Source: JACVRW01 sp963771715 (GTDB lineage Bacteria; Actinomycetota; Thermoleophilia; Solirubrobacterales; Thermoleophilaceae). From it: a stretch of DNA of 64,000 nt. A program made the position numbers and the translations under genes. Positions 25,971-34,399 of the stretch are shown here, piece after piece. The notes under the pieces are model-generated. The model was not told the DNA's origin and made no database searches. It was given only the letters and a program-made list of their open reading frames with translations. Each line of letters opens with the position of its first letter. The stretch's first letter is position 1. The stretch lies in NCBI GenBank assembly GCA_963771715.1, contig CAVYUQ010000007.1, forward strand, positions 38,693-102,692, read 5' to 3'.

Positions 25971-26276
25971 GATCCGTTCAAGGCGCTGTCGCATCCGATC
26001 CGCCGCGGCATCGTCGAGCGCCTCGCCACCGGTCCCGCGACCGTGGGTGACGCCACCGCCGGCTTCGGCGTCTCGAAGCCGGCCATCTCCAAGCACCTGA
26101 GGGTGCTGGAGGAGACCGGCGTCGTGACCCGAGTGGTGGAGGGCCGGACACACCGGCTCTCGCTCGACCCCGACGTGATGAGCGAGGCCGCCGACTGGAT
26201 GGATCGCCAACGCGCCCTGTGGGGCCGTCTGTTCGATGTCGTCGATGAGTATCTGAAGGAGGAAGGGTCTAAATGA
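25962..26276 (+). CDS. ArsR-family winged-helix transcriptional regulator
   Basis: About 104 residues: FKALSHPIRRGIVERLATGP, ATVGDATAGFGVSKPAISKH, LRVLEETGVVTRVVEGRTHR, LSLDPDVMSEAADWMDRQRA. The recognition helix is GVSKPAISKHLRVL, and no metal-binding cysteines are present. The start ATG 25962 lies inside the 18-bp palindrome. It overlaps the DUF899 gene (ATGA) and heads an operon of DUF899, a small protein and an SRPBCC protein. This is the second ArsR-SRPBCC type unit in the window. Confidence 0.9.
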   Translation: MVNDPFKALSHPIRRGIVERLATGPATVGDATAGFGVSKPAISKHLRVLEETGVVTRVVEGRTHRLSLDPDVMSEAADWMDRQRALWGRLFDVVDEYLKEEGSK

Positions 26277-26945
26277 ACATGTCACCAATCGTTTCGCCCC
26301 AGGAATGGGTGTCCGCCCGCGAGGAACTGCTCGTCAAGGAGAAGGAGCTGACGCGAGCGCGCGACGCGCTGGCCGCCGAGCGACGGCGGATGCCTCGAAT
26401 GGCCGTGGATAAGGACTACAGCTTCGAGGGCCCGAACGGCCCGGCGAGCCTGCTCGACCTGTTCGAGGGGCGTCGCCAGCTGGTCGTCTACCGCTTCTTC
26501 TACGAGCCCGGCGTGGCGGGCTGGCCCGAGCACGGCTGCGTCGGGTGCTCGTTCGGCGCCGATCAGGTCGGCCACCTCGCCCACCTGAACGCGCGCGACA
26601 CCACGCTCGCGTATCGTCTCGCGTGCGCCGCAGGAGAACATCGAGCGCTACAAGGCGCGGATGGGCTGGGAGCGGCCGTGGTACACGCTCACCGACGACT
26701 TCGACGCCGACTTCGGCGTGGAGGAGTGGCACGGGACGAACGCGTTCATCCGCGAGGGTGACGAGATCTTCCGGACCTACTTCATCGACAGCCGCGGCGA
26801 CGAGGCGATGGGCAGCACTTGGAGCTACCTCGACATCACCGCGCTCGGGCGCCAGGAGGAGTGGGAGGACTCCCCGGAGGGCTACCCGCAGACGCCGCCG
26901 TACCAGTGGTGGAACCTGCACGACCAGTACGGCAAGGCCTCGTGA
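26273..26945 (+). CDS. DUF899 family thioredoxin-like protein (one frameshift)
   Basis: About 223 residues when restored. It starts with a coiled N-terminus (EWVSAREELLVKEKELTRAR), then DYSFEGPNGPASLLDLFEGR, QLVVYRFFYEPGVAGWPEHG, a cysteine pair in CVGCSFGADQ, and, after the break, MGWERPWYTLTDDFDADFGV, GTWSYLDIT-like STWSYLDITALGRQEEWED. DUF899 proteins have a thioredoxin fold but no proven substrate. One extra C near 26614 breaks the frame. It overlaps the upstream ArsR stop as ATGA. Confidence 0.85.
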
Positions 26946-27067
26946 TCGCCCACCTGGGTCCTTTCCCGGTGGAGGAGCTGCTGCCGTCGCTGACCGGTGC
27001 CGGGCTTCTGTTCGCGCGCGCCTGGATAATGCGCCTGCGAGGAGGCCGACGGGAGCCCGGCACATGA
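26942..27067 (+). CDS. Small 41-residue protein
   Basis: GTG 26942 overlaps the DUF899 stop (GTGA), and its own stop overlaps the next start (ATGA), so it sits as a coupled cistron in the operon. The protein (PFPVEELLPSLTGAGLLFAR, then AWIMRLRGGRREPGT) has one hydrophobic helix and a basic tail, so it is probably a membrane microprotein. The double overlap is the main support. I recognise no named family. Confidence 0.55.
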   Translation: MIAHLGPFPVEELLPSLTGAGLLFARAWIMRLRGGRREPGT

Positions 27068-27508
27068 CCGAGACCGAAAACACCACGCTCCGCATGGAGC
27101 GCACGTTCGACGCGCCCGCCGAGGCGGTGTTCGACGCCTGGACCAGCGAGGAGGTGATGAGGCGCTGGTGGCACGCCGAGCACGACTGGGAGACGAGCGT
27201 GGCCGAGGTCGACCTGCGCGTGGGCGGCGAGGTGCGCGTGGTGATGCGCGACCCGCACAAGGACGTCGAGTACGGCGGCGGCGGTCGCTACACGGAGATC
27301 GATCCGCCGCGCCGGCTGGCCTTCACCTGGCTCTGGGACGACACGACCAAGCGCCAGCTGATCGAGCTCGACTTCGAGGAGACCGAAGGCCGCACCACCG
27401 TCCGATTCACCCACAGCGGCCTGTGGGACGAGGAAGTCGGTGCGCTCCCACGAGAGCGGGTGGGGCAAGGCGTTCGACAACCTGGCGCGGATGCTCGAAT
27501 ACAACTAG
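27064..27508 (+). CDS. SRPBCC (AHSA1-like) domain protein (one frameshift)
   Basis: About 148 residues when restored: LRMERTFDAPAEAVFDAWTS, EEVMRRWWHAEHDWETSVAE, GEVRVVMRDPHKDVEYGGGG, YTEIDPPRRLAFTWLWDD, TTVRFTHSGLWDEE, and a last helix SHESGWGKAFDNLARMLEYN. One extra base near 27438 moves that helix out of frame. The start ATG 27064 overlaps the small upstream gene. It belongs to the ArsR-led operon and probably binds a hydrophobic ligand. The LigD-like gene begins four bases after its stop. Confidence 0.85.
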
Positions 27509-27511
27509 GGC

Positions 27512-28576
27512 ATGGCCAAGTCCGATGCCACGACCGTCGACGCCGGCGGGCGCGAACTGCGGGTGTCGAGCGCCGATCGCGTGATCTTTCCGGAGACCGA
27601 GCGAACGCCGGCGATCTCCAAGCTCGACGTCGCTAAGTACTACCTCTCCGTCGAGGACGGCATCATGCGCGCTTTGTGCCGGCGGCCGACGACGCTCGAG
27701 CGCTGGCCGAAGGGCGTGCACCCGGGAATCGTGCTCTCCACGCGTGAGAAGGGCGGCGGCGACGCGTTCTTCCAGAAGCGCATCCCGCGCGGCGCGCCGG
27801 ATTACGTCGAGACGGCGCGGATCGAGTTCCCGTCGGGCCGCCACGCGGACGAGATCTGCCCGACGGAGATAGCGGTCGTCGGCTGGGCGGCGCAGATGGG
27901 CACCATCACGTTCCATCCGTGGCCGGTGCGCCGCGAGGACGTTGACCATCCGGACGAGCTGCGCCTCGACCTCGACCCGCAGCCGGGCACCGACTTCGAC
28001 GACGCCGTGCGCGTGGCCGCCGAGGCGCGCGTGCTGCTAGACGACCTCGGCTACGTCGGCTTCCCGAAGACCTCGGGCGGCCGCGGCGTGCACATCTACG
28101 TCCGGATCGAGCCGCGCTGGACGTTCACCGACGTCCGCCACGCCGCGATCGCGTTCGGGCGCGAGCTGGAGCGGCGCCTTCCGGGCCAGGTCACGACCAA
28201 GTGGTGGAAGGAGGAGCGCGGCGAGCGCATCTTCGTCGACTACAACCAGAACGCCCGCGACCGCACGATCGCCTCGGCCTACAGCGTGCGGCCGAAGCCC
28301 GGCGCGCCGGTGTCGGCGCCGGTCACGTGGGACGAGCTCGCCGAGGTCGCGCCCGAGGACTTCACGGTCGCGACGATGCCGGCCCGCTTCGCCGAGATCG
28401 GCGACCGCCACGCCGCGATCGACGACGTGGCCCACTCGCTCGAGCCGCTGCTGGAGATGTACGAGCGCGACGAGTCCGAGGGAGAGGGCGACATGCCCTA
28501 CCCCCCGGATTACCCCAAGATGCCGGGGGAGCCGAAGCGGGTGCAGCCGTCGCGCGACCGCGACCGCAAGAAGTAG
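27512..28576 (+). CDS. LigD-type polymerase/primase domain protein (NHEJ)
   Basis: About 354 residues, the polymerase domain of bacterial non-homologous end joining, of archaeo-eukaryotic primase type, without ligase or nuclease domains. Landmarks are PERWPxG-like LERWPKGVHPG, FFQKRIPRGAPDYVETARI, GTITFHPWPVRREDVDHPDE, the catalytic DxD in LRLDLDPQPGTDFDDAV, KTSGGRGVHIYVRI, and VDYNQNARDRTIASAYSVRP. It fills short gaps with ribonucleotides or deoxyribonucleotides at double-strand breaks. ATG 27512 follows the SRPBCC stop closely. No Ku or ATP-dependent ligase gene lies in the window. Confidence 0.9.
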   Translation: MAKSDATTVDAGGRELRVSSADRVIFPETERTPAISKLDVAKYYLSVEDGIMRALCRRPTTLERWPKGVHPGIVLSTREKGGGDAFFQKRIPRGAPDYVETARIEFPSGRHADEICPTEIAVVGWAAQMGTITFHPWPVRREDVDHPDELRLDLDPQPGTDFDDAVRVAAEARVLLDDLGYVGFPKTSGGRGVHIYVRIEPRWTFTDVRHAAIAFGRELERRLPGQVTTKWWKEERGERIFVDYNQNARDRTIASAYSVRPKPGAPVSAPVTWDELAEVAPEDFTVATMPARFAEIGDRHAAIDDVAHSLEPLLEMYERDESEGEGDMPYPPDYPKMPGEPKRVQPSRDRDRKK

Positions 28577-28588
28577 CGGGCCGGCCGC

Positions 28589-29456
28589 CTACGGCGCCTG
28601 CGGCAGCTTCTTCGCGCCGCGCCTGATGACCGGATTCGACGGCGGCGGCACGACGGGCCCGATGTCCTCCCCATCCGGCGCCTCGTCGAGATCGACGATC
28701 ACCGGGCGCGTGGTCGCTCGGGCCGGTGCCCTTGCGCGCCTGACGGTCGACCCACGCGGCCTTCACGCGGCCGGCCACCGGCCCGCTCGCGAGGATCAGG
28801 TCGATCCGCATGCCGAGGTCCTGATGGAACATGCCGGCGCGGTAGTCCCAGTAGCTGAAGACGCGCTCGTCCGGCCAGCGGTCGCGGACGACGTCGTGCA
28901 GGCCGAGGCCCTGGAGCTCCGCGAGCGCCTCGCGCTCCGGCGGCGTGACGTGCGTCTGCCCGATGTACGCCTCGGGATCGAAGACGTCGTCGTCGGTGGG
29001 CGCGATGTTCATGTCGCCGGCCACGATCACGTCCTCCGGCCCGGCAGCGACCATCTCCTTGAGTGCGGCGAGCCATTCGAGCTTGTACGCGTAGTGCTCC
29101 GAGCCCGGCTCGCGCCCATTCGGCACGTACACCGAGACGACCCGAATGCCGCCACAGGTCGCGGAGATCGCACGCGCCTCCTGATGCGGAAACCCGGGTC
29201 CACCCTCGATGCCCTTGACGACGTCCTCGAGCCCGACCTTGGACAGGATCGCGACCCCGTTCCAAGTGGCCTCGCCATTAGCAGCGACCTCATAGCCCCG
29301 ATCAGCGAGCTCATCCCCGAGTACCTCAGCCAACGCGTCATCCGCCAGCTTGGTCTCCTGAAGACAAACAACATCCGGCCGCCGCTCATCGAGCCACGGC
29401 AAAAGCCGCGGCACGCGCTGCTTGAGCGAGTTGACATTCCAGGTGGCGATGCGCAC
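28589..29456 (-). CDS. xth: Exodeoxyribonuclease III / AP endonuclease (one frameshift)
   Basis: About 289 residues of the ExoIII family: RIATWNVNSLKQRVPRLLPW, VVCLQETKLADDALAEVLGD (catalytic Glu), ATWNGVAILSKVG, SVYVPNGREPGSEHYAYKLE, VAGDMNIAPTDDDVFDPEAY, YWDYRAGMFHQDLGMRIDLI, GPSDHAPV. These make the metal and catalytic set (E, D, N, D, H) of base-excision repair AP endonucleases. One extra G near 28703 falls in the SDHAPV block, after which the frame continues to the stop at 28589. The start is GTG 29456. It is convergent with the LigD-type gene, 12 bp apart. Confidence 0.9.
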
Positions 29457-29568
29457 GGCCCCCAAGGTACCCACCTGGCCAACCGCTGTCTGCCGTTCTG
29501 CAACTGATCTGCAACCGGCCGGGTCGATCGTCGCCTCGACCGTCGGATCACCCAGAAAGGAGCATGCG

Positions 29569-30090
29569 ATGAAGGGCCACTCAGCAAGCCGCACGGGGAG
29601 GCGGAGGAATGCCCGCGTGATGATGGCCGTCGCGGTCGGTGCCGGATTCCTGCTGGTCGGCGTGGCCGTCGCGACGCCCGGCATCGGGATCCTCTCGGCA
29701 CCGGTGCACGCGCGTGGGACGCTCGACGCTCGCCAGGTCGTGAACAGCAAGTCGGGCGTCCATCTGAAGACGAGGGGCTCCGTTGACGTCGCGACCCAGC
29801 AAATCGTCATGGAGGGAGGCGGGTCGACAGGCTGGCACAGCCATCCGGGCCCGGTTCTGGTGACGGTGAAGTCAGGCGCGCTCAGGCTCATCTACGCCGA
29901 CGACTCCACCTGCGAGGGCACTGTCTACGAGGCGGGTGACAGCTTCATCGACCGTGGTGACGCCGTCACGCACGTCGCGAGAAACACGTCACCCACTGCA
30001 CAGGTCGAGTTCTGGGCCACGTACCTCGTGCCCGGCGCTCCGGGGACCGGCTTCAGAAACGACGTCTCACCCGCGCCCAACAACTGCTGA
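29569..30090 (+). CDS. Membrane-anchored or secreted cupin domain protein
   Basis: About 173 residues. The N-terminus is basic and then hydrophobic (VMMAVAVGAGFLLVGVAVAT). A single cupin barrel follows: GGGSTGWHSHPGPVLVTVKS (metal-binding histidines), RLIYADDSTCEGTVYEAGDS, and DRGDAVTHVARNTSPTAQVE (third histidine). The start ATG 29569 has AAAGGAG six bases upstream. The barrel would be outside the cell; the ligand or reaction is unknown. Two inverted repeats follow the stop. Confidence 0.85.
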   Translation: MKGHSASRTGRRRNARVMMAVAVGAGFLLVGVAVATPGIGILSAPVHARGTLDARQVVNSKSGVHLKTRGSVDVATQQIVMEGGGSTGWHSHPGPVLVTVKSGALRLIYADDSTCEGTVYEAGDSFIDRGDAVTHVARNTSPTAQVEFWATYLVPGAPGTGFRNDVSPAPNNC

Positions 30091-30101
30091 CCGCAGTGAA
30101 G

Positions 30102-30148
30102 AGGCATGCACCGCCGGAGATGCCCATGGCAGCCGGCGGTGCATGCCT
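30102..30148 (+). terminator. Hairpin with perfect 16-bp stem after cupin gene
   Basis: AGGCATGCACCGCCGG (30102-30117) and its exact complement (30133-30148) enclose a 15-base loop that holds a further small palindrome (TGCCCATGGCA). It begins 12 bases after the cupin stop codon. It is very probably a transcription terminator, though no T-run follows. Confidence 0.72.
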
Positions 30149-30162
30149 GGACAAGCGGCGAT

Positions 30163-30189
30163 CTTGAGATCACAAAATGTGATCTCAAG
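30163..30189. repeat. Second inverted repeat, 12-bp perfect arms
   Basis: CTTGAGATCACA (30163-30174), AAA, TGTGATCTCAAG (30178-30189). It is AT-richer than its surroundings and has only a three-base loop. It may be a terminator for the convergent P450 transcript or an operator. From 30183 to the shared CTAG at 30359-30362 one frame stays open and ends with an HTH-like peptide (see findings). Confidence 0.6.
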
Positions 30190-30358
30190 CGAACCGAGAA
30201 CGGTCCGAGGACGAGGCAGCCAAACTTGCCGCGATCGATATCGCGATCATGCGAGCGTTCGTGAAGCTGCGGCGCGCAGGGCTGACCTATGCCGCGATCG
30301 AGCGGCGGCTGGCGCGGCCAAAGCGCAAGCTTGGCTTCGGACCTCCCGAGCAGCGCGG

Positions 30359-31774
30359 CTAGCGGACGCGCGAGCGCACGACCACCTGCGCGCCACGCGC
30401 TGGGATCATCGTGACGTTGCGGTGCACGGCGCGCTCGGGCTCGGGGTCGGCGGCCACGAGGTCGAGGCGGCGGGCCATCGTCTCGAGCACCACGCGCTGC
30501 TCCGCCATCGCGAGGGCCGCTCCCAGGCAGCGGCGAATGCCGCCGCCGAACGGGATCCATTCGTAGGTGCCGGGCTTGCGGCCCTCCCAGCGCTCGGGCC
30601 GGAAGGCGAACGGGTCGGGATAAAGGTCCGCGCGGTGGTGGATGAGCAGGATGCTCATGAGCACCGGCGTGTTTGCGGGCACCGCGTACTCGCCGAGCCG
30701 CCAGGGCACCGTGACGCGGCGGCCGATCATCGGGATCACCGGCCGCGAGCGCATCGCCTCCTGGATGACCCGCTCCACCTCGTCGGCACCGTCGCCGGCG
30801 CGCACGGTCTCGCGCAGCCGGTCGTGGGCCTCGGGGAAGCGAACCAGGCGCTCCCAGGTCCAGGCGAGCGAGTTGGCGGTCGTCTCGTGCCCGGCGAGGA
30901 CGAGCGTGAGCAGCTCGTCGCGCAGCTCCTGGTCGCTCAGCGTCTCGCCGTCCTCGGTGGTCGCCTGGAGCAGCATCGACAGGATGTCGCGCCGCTCGCC
31001 GAGGTCGGCGGCTCCGCGGCGCTCGGCGATCACCTGGTAGGTCGGCCGGTCGAGGAACGACAGCGCGAGCTTGGTCGGCCCGACAGGCTCGTCGCTACCG
31101 AGGTTGAGCAGCTCGCCGAGCTGGGCGATCTTCCAGGTGGAGAGGTTGACGAGCGTGCGCACGGCCCTGCGCAGACGTTTCTCGGGGGTGCCGCGCGCGG
31201 GCTTGCCTTCTATGCCGAAGATCCCAGCCATGATCACGTCGAGCGTGATGGCCTGCATCCGTGGTGCCAGGGCCAGCGGCTCACCGATCGGCCATCGATC
31301 GACTTCGCGTTCGGCGGCGTCCGAGATCATCTGCGAGTAGCGCTCGATCGTCTCGCCATGGAAGGCCGGCAAGAGCAGCTTGCGCTGCCGCATGTGTCGC
31401 GGCCCGATCGCCGTCAGCACGGAGTTCGGCCCGACGATCGGGCGCAGCGGCGACTCACCAGTGATCGAGGGCGCATCCTCCGCGCTGGCGGTGAACAGCG
31501 ACCGGACGTGGTCCGGATGGCTCGTGACGACGTCCTCGTCGCGGTAGGCGTGCATGCTCCAGACCTCTCCCAAGGCGCGCCGAGCCCTGAAGACGAACTC
31601 GATCTGGCGCTGGTTGAAGCGAAGGACCTGCATGGCCCGGGGAAGCGGCACCATCGGAGGCGCGGGCAACGCGGCCGCCTCCTCGGCGGAGATGGGCCCG
31701 GCCGGCGACGGCGACGCCTCGCCTCCCGCCAAGGCGACTGGGTCAAGCAGCGCTCCCACGCCAGAAACCTCCAC
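30359..31774 (-). CDS. Cytochrome P450
   Basis: About 471 residues: WSMHAYRDEDVVTSHPDHVR, GPRHMRQRKLLLPAFHGETI (C-helix), LTLVLAGHETTANSLAWTWE (I-helix AGHETT), the ExxR of VIQEAMRSRPVIP, RPERWEG, and the haem loop FGGGIRRCLGAALAMAEQRV with its cysteine ligand. This is the class of bacterial P450 that resembles CYP4/CYP102-like oxygenases. Electrons would come from a ferredoxin encoded elsewhere. The start GTG 31774 is preferred because an upstream in-frame start would overlap the divergent gene. The substrate is unknown. Confidence 0.9.
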   Translation of the reverse strand: MEVSGVGALLDPVALAGGEASPSPAGPISAEEAAALPAPPMVPLPRAMQVLRFNQRQIEFVFRARRALGEVWSMHAYRDEDVVTSHPDHVRSLFTASAEDAPSITGESPLRPIVGPNSVLTAIGPRHMRQRKLLLPAFHGETIERYSQMISDAAEREVDRWPIGEPLALAPRMQAITLDVIMAGIFGIEGKPARGTPEKRLRRAVRTLVNLSTWKIAQLGELLNLGSDEPVGPTKLALSFLDRPTYQVIAERRGAADLGERRDILSMLLQATTEDGETLSDQELRDELLTLVLAGHETTANSLAWTWERLVRFPEAHDRLRETVRAGDGADEVERVIQEAMRSRPVIPMIGRRVTVPWRLGEYAVPANTPVLMSILLIHHRADLYPDPFAFRPERWEGRKPGTYEWIPFGGGIRRCLGAALAMAEQRVVLETMARRLDLVAADPEPERAVHRNVTMIPARGAQVVVRSRVR

Positions 31775-31886
31775 CCTTGGATCGTACGACCGCGTCCGGT
31801 GCTCACGCGCCGTATCCGGCACTCGTGACGATGCGTGCCCGGCCGGGTTGCCACAGCGCGGCCACCGTGATTTGGTCCCGGCGAGC

Positions 31887-33236
31887 ATGCGAGCGCCCAT
31901 CCGCTATGCCAGAAGTGGCGATGTCAACATCGCCTACCAGGTCACCGGCGACGGGGAGCTCGATCTCGTGCTCGTGCCGGGGTTCGTCTCGCACCTCGAG
32001 CTGGATTGGGAGGATCCCCGCTCCGCCCACTTTCTCGACCGCCTCGGCTCGTTCACCCGTCTGATCCGATTCGACAAGCGCGGCACGGGCCTCTCGGACC
32101 GGCCGGCCGACCTCCCGGACCTCGAGACTCGGATGGATGACGTTCGCGCCGTGATGGAAGCGGTCGGGAGCGAGCGGGCGGCTCTCTTCGGCTACTCGGA
32201 GGGCGGCCCGCTGTCGGTCCTGTTCGCGGCCGCGAGGCCTGAACGCGTAAGCCAGCTCGTGCTCTACGGCGCGTACGCGAAGCGGCTGCGATCCGAGGAC
32301 TATCCGTGGGCGCCAACGGAGGAGGAGCGGCGCTCCTACGCAGCGGAGCTCGAGCGCGAGTGGGCGTTCGCGGCCGACATGCGCCGGATGTGTCCCAGCG
32401 CCGACGAAGCGATGGCCCGCTGGTGGGAGGCGCGCGCCCGTGCCGCCGCGAGCCCGGGCGCGGCCCGCGCGCTGGTCGAGATGAACTCGCAGATCGACGT
32501 TCGCGACGTGTTGCCCTCCGTACACGTGCCCACGCTCGTGTTGCACCGAACCGGGGATCTCGATTCCAGTGCGGAAGAGGGACGGTTCATCGCCGAGCGG
32601 ATCCCCGGCGCGCGCTTCGTGGAGCTGCCCGGCGCCGACCACAGCCCCTGGATCGACCCCGACCAGATCGTCGACGAGATCCAGCAGTTTCTCACCGGCG
32701 AGCGGCGGCCGCTGCCGACACACCGCGTGCTCGCCACGATGTTGTTCACCGACATCGTGCGGTCCACCGAGGAGGCCGTGCGTGTGGGCGACAGCGATTG
32801 GACGGCGCTGCTCAGCGCCCACGACCGGGCGGTGCGTAGCGAGCTCGTGCGCTTCTCGGGCGAGGAGGTCAAGACGACCGGTGACGGCTTCCTCGCGATC
32901 TTCGACGGGCCGGCGCGGGCGATTCGCTCTGCGCTGGCGGTGTCCGAGGCCACGCGCGAGCTTGGGCTCGAGGTGCGCGCCGGCGTCCACACCGGCGAGA
33001 TCGAGCGCGATGTGGGCGACGTGCACGGAGTCGCTGTCCATGCGACAGCGCGGATCATGGGCCACGCCGGACCGGGAGAGGTGCTCGTCAGCGCCACGAC
33101 GAAGGACCTGGTAGCCGGATCGGGGCTCACCTTCGCGGACCGCGGAGAGCATGAGTTGAAGGGCATCGGTCCCAGACGGCTCTTCGCCGCGTCCGTGCCC
33201 CGAACCAGATCTCCGCGCCCGGCGGCACGCCCGTAG
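31887..33236 (+). CDS. Alpha/beta hydrolase - class III adenylate cyclase fusion
   Basis: About 449 residues. Residues 1-270 form an alpha/beta hydrolase (LVLVPGFVSHLELDWEDP, LFGYSEGGPLSVLFAAARPE with the GYSEG nucleophile elbow, GADHSPWIDPDQIVDEIQQF). Residues 280-440 form a class III cyclase: LATMLFTDIVRSTEEAVRVG (first metal Asp), FSGEEVKTTGDGFLAIFDGP (Lys and second Asp), AGVHTGEIERDVGDVHGVAV, HATARIMGHAGPGEVLVSAT. The usual transition-state Asn is His here; the Arg is kept. Such fusions occur in mycobacteria. The ligand of the hydrolase part is unknown. It starts 112 bp from the divergent P450. Confidence 0.87.
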   Translation: MRAPIRYARSGDVNIAYQVTGDGELDLVLVPGFVSHLELDWEDPRSAHFLDRLGSFTRLIRFDKRGTGLSDRPADLPDLETRMDDVRAVMEAVGSERAALFGYSEGGPLSVLFAAARPERVSQLVLYGAYAKRLRSEDYPWAPTEEERRSYAAELEREWAFAADMRRMCPSADEAMARWWEARARAAASPGAARALVEMNSQIDVRDVLPSVHVPTLVLHRTGDLDSSAEEGRFIAERIPGARFVELPGADHSPWIDPDQIVDEIQQFLTGERRPLPTHRVLATMLFTDIVRSTEEAVRVGDSDWTALLSAHDRAVRSELVRFSGEEVKTTGDGFLAIFDGPARAIRSALAVSEATRELGLEVRAGVHTGEIERDVGDVHGVAVHATARIMGHAGPGEVLVSATTKDLVAGSGLTFADRGEHELKGIGPRRLFAASVPRTRSPRPAARP

Positions 33237-33286
33237 CGCGGCGGTGCCGCAGCGCTCGCGGGGGTCGGTTCTCCGCCGAGCGTCAG

Positions 33287-33315
33287 TCGGAGATCCGACA
33301 CGACCTGGCGGCCAG
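33287..33315 (+). promoter_or_regulatory. Leader elements shared with the other collagen-like gene
   Basis: TCGGAGATCCGA (33287-33298) and CTGGCGGCCAG (33305-33315) are palindromic and lie 76-104 bases before the start at 33391. The same two motifs, in the same order relative to the gene, precede the paralogue starting at 20760. A GCTC..GAGC hairpin follows in both leaders. Common control of the two paralogues is inferred. Confidence 0.45.
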
Positions 33316-33390
33316 TCCCATGGCCGCGGTCGCTCACTGAGCAGAGCATTGCGGCGTCGAACGGCTATCCCCCAAGAAGGAGCAAAACCC

Positions 33391-33927
33391 ATGAAGCTGC
33401 GCATGAAGCGCCTCCCCACGCCCGCAATGGTCGTGGCCTGTGTCGCCCTGCTTGCATCGCTCGGCGGCGTCAGCTACGCCGCCGGCGTGCTGCCCGAGAA
33501 CTCTGTCGGTACGGCACAGCTGCAGAAGAAGGCAGTCAGCGCCTCCAAGCTGAAGAAGAACGCCGTGACCGGCGCAAAGGTCAAGAACGGGACGCTGAAG
33601 GCCGCCGACTTCGGCGCCGGCCAGCTCCCCGCCGGGCCGAAGGGCGACCCAGGTCCGCAAGGGCCGAAGGGCGATCCCGCCGGCGTCAGCGGCTACGAGA
33701 TCGTTACCAACGTGGACACGCTTCCCCCGGGAAGCGGGCTGCATGTCGTCGCCACCTGTCCCGCGGGCAAGAAGGTGCTCGGTGGCGGCTACTCATCCGG
33801 AGAGAACTTGGCGACGGAACGGTCCATCCCGACCAACAACGGGACAGCATGGGACATCTTCGTCAATGACACGGACAACGTGGGCCAGGGCGTCGCGGTC
33901 ATTGCTATCTGCGCGAACGTCGGCTAG
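33391..33927 (+). CDS. Secreted collagen-like repeat protein (paralogue 2)
   Basis: About 178 residues with the same order as the protein encoded at 20236: membrane or signal helix (TPAMVVACVALLASLGGVSY), Lys-rich repeats (GTAQLQKKAVSASKLKKNAV), collagen-type GPKGDPGPQGPKGDP, and a C-terminal domain with two cysteines (VVATCPAGKKVLGGGYSSGE, VAVIAICANVG). The start ATG 33391 has AAGAAGGAG upstream. N-terminal sequences of the two are nearly identical while the C-terminal domains diverge, as expected for surface proteins. Function is unknown. Confidence 0.87.
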   Translation: MKLRMKRLPTPAMVVACVALLASLGGVSYAAGVLPENSVGTAQLQKKAVSASKLKKNAVTGAKVKNGTLKAADFGAGQLPAGPKGDPGPQGPKGDPAGVSGYEIVTNVDTLPPGSGLHVVATCPAGKKVLGGGYSSGENLATERSIPTNNGTAWDIFVNDTDNVGQGVAVIAICANVG

Positions 33928-33970
33928 TCAGCCCGATCTGGGAGCGGCGAGCGCCTCGCTCGCCGCTCCG

Positions 33971-34399
33971 CTACGCAGACGCTTGTGGCGACTCCGGCTC
34001 CATTCGCTCGACCCACTGTGCGCGCCAGGCCGGCGGCTCCCACGGCTCGCCGAAGTAGATGCGCTCGCGGGCTACCTTGCCGTCACGGAACTCCATGATC
34101 CCGACGACGCTGACGGGCCTCCCGTCGTACCGGACCGTGTACTCGTTGACCCACAGGTCCTGGCAGCCGGTGATCCGGTGCACCTCGAACTCCAGACGGG
34201 CGGGATAGGCGGACCTCACGGCGATGATGTTCGCCTTGCCGCGGACGCGCTCGCCGCCCTGGGGCCACTCCAGCACGGCGTCGTCGGCATAGATCTCGGA
34301 AGCGCGGACGATGTCGTCGTCCGGTCCGCCGCCAGGCTCGGTGATGGTGGAAGCGTCGAAGTGGGCCTCGATCATCGCCCGCACCATGGTCTCGTCCAT
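33971..34399 (-). CDS. SnoaL/NTF2-like protein
   Basis: About 142 residues: IEAHFDASTITEPGGGPDDD, IVRASEIYADDAVLEWPQGG, RVRGKANIIAVRSAYPARLE, DLWVNEYTVRYDGRPVSVVG, IMEFRDGKVARERIYFGEPW. This NTF2-like type is often annotated as nuclear transport factor 2 family. ATG 34399 overlaps the stop of the preceding membrane-protein gene by one base (TAATG), so it may be expressed from the tail of the ATP synthase operon. Function is unknown. Confidence 0.83.
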   Translation of the reverse strand: MDETMVRAMIEAHFDASTITEPGGGPDDDIVRASEIYADDAVLEWPQGGERVRGKANIIAVRSAYPARLEFEVHRITGCQDLWVNEYTVRYDGRPVSVVGIMEFRDGKVARERIYFGEPWEPPAWRAQWVERMEPESPQASA

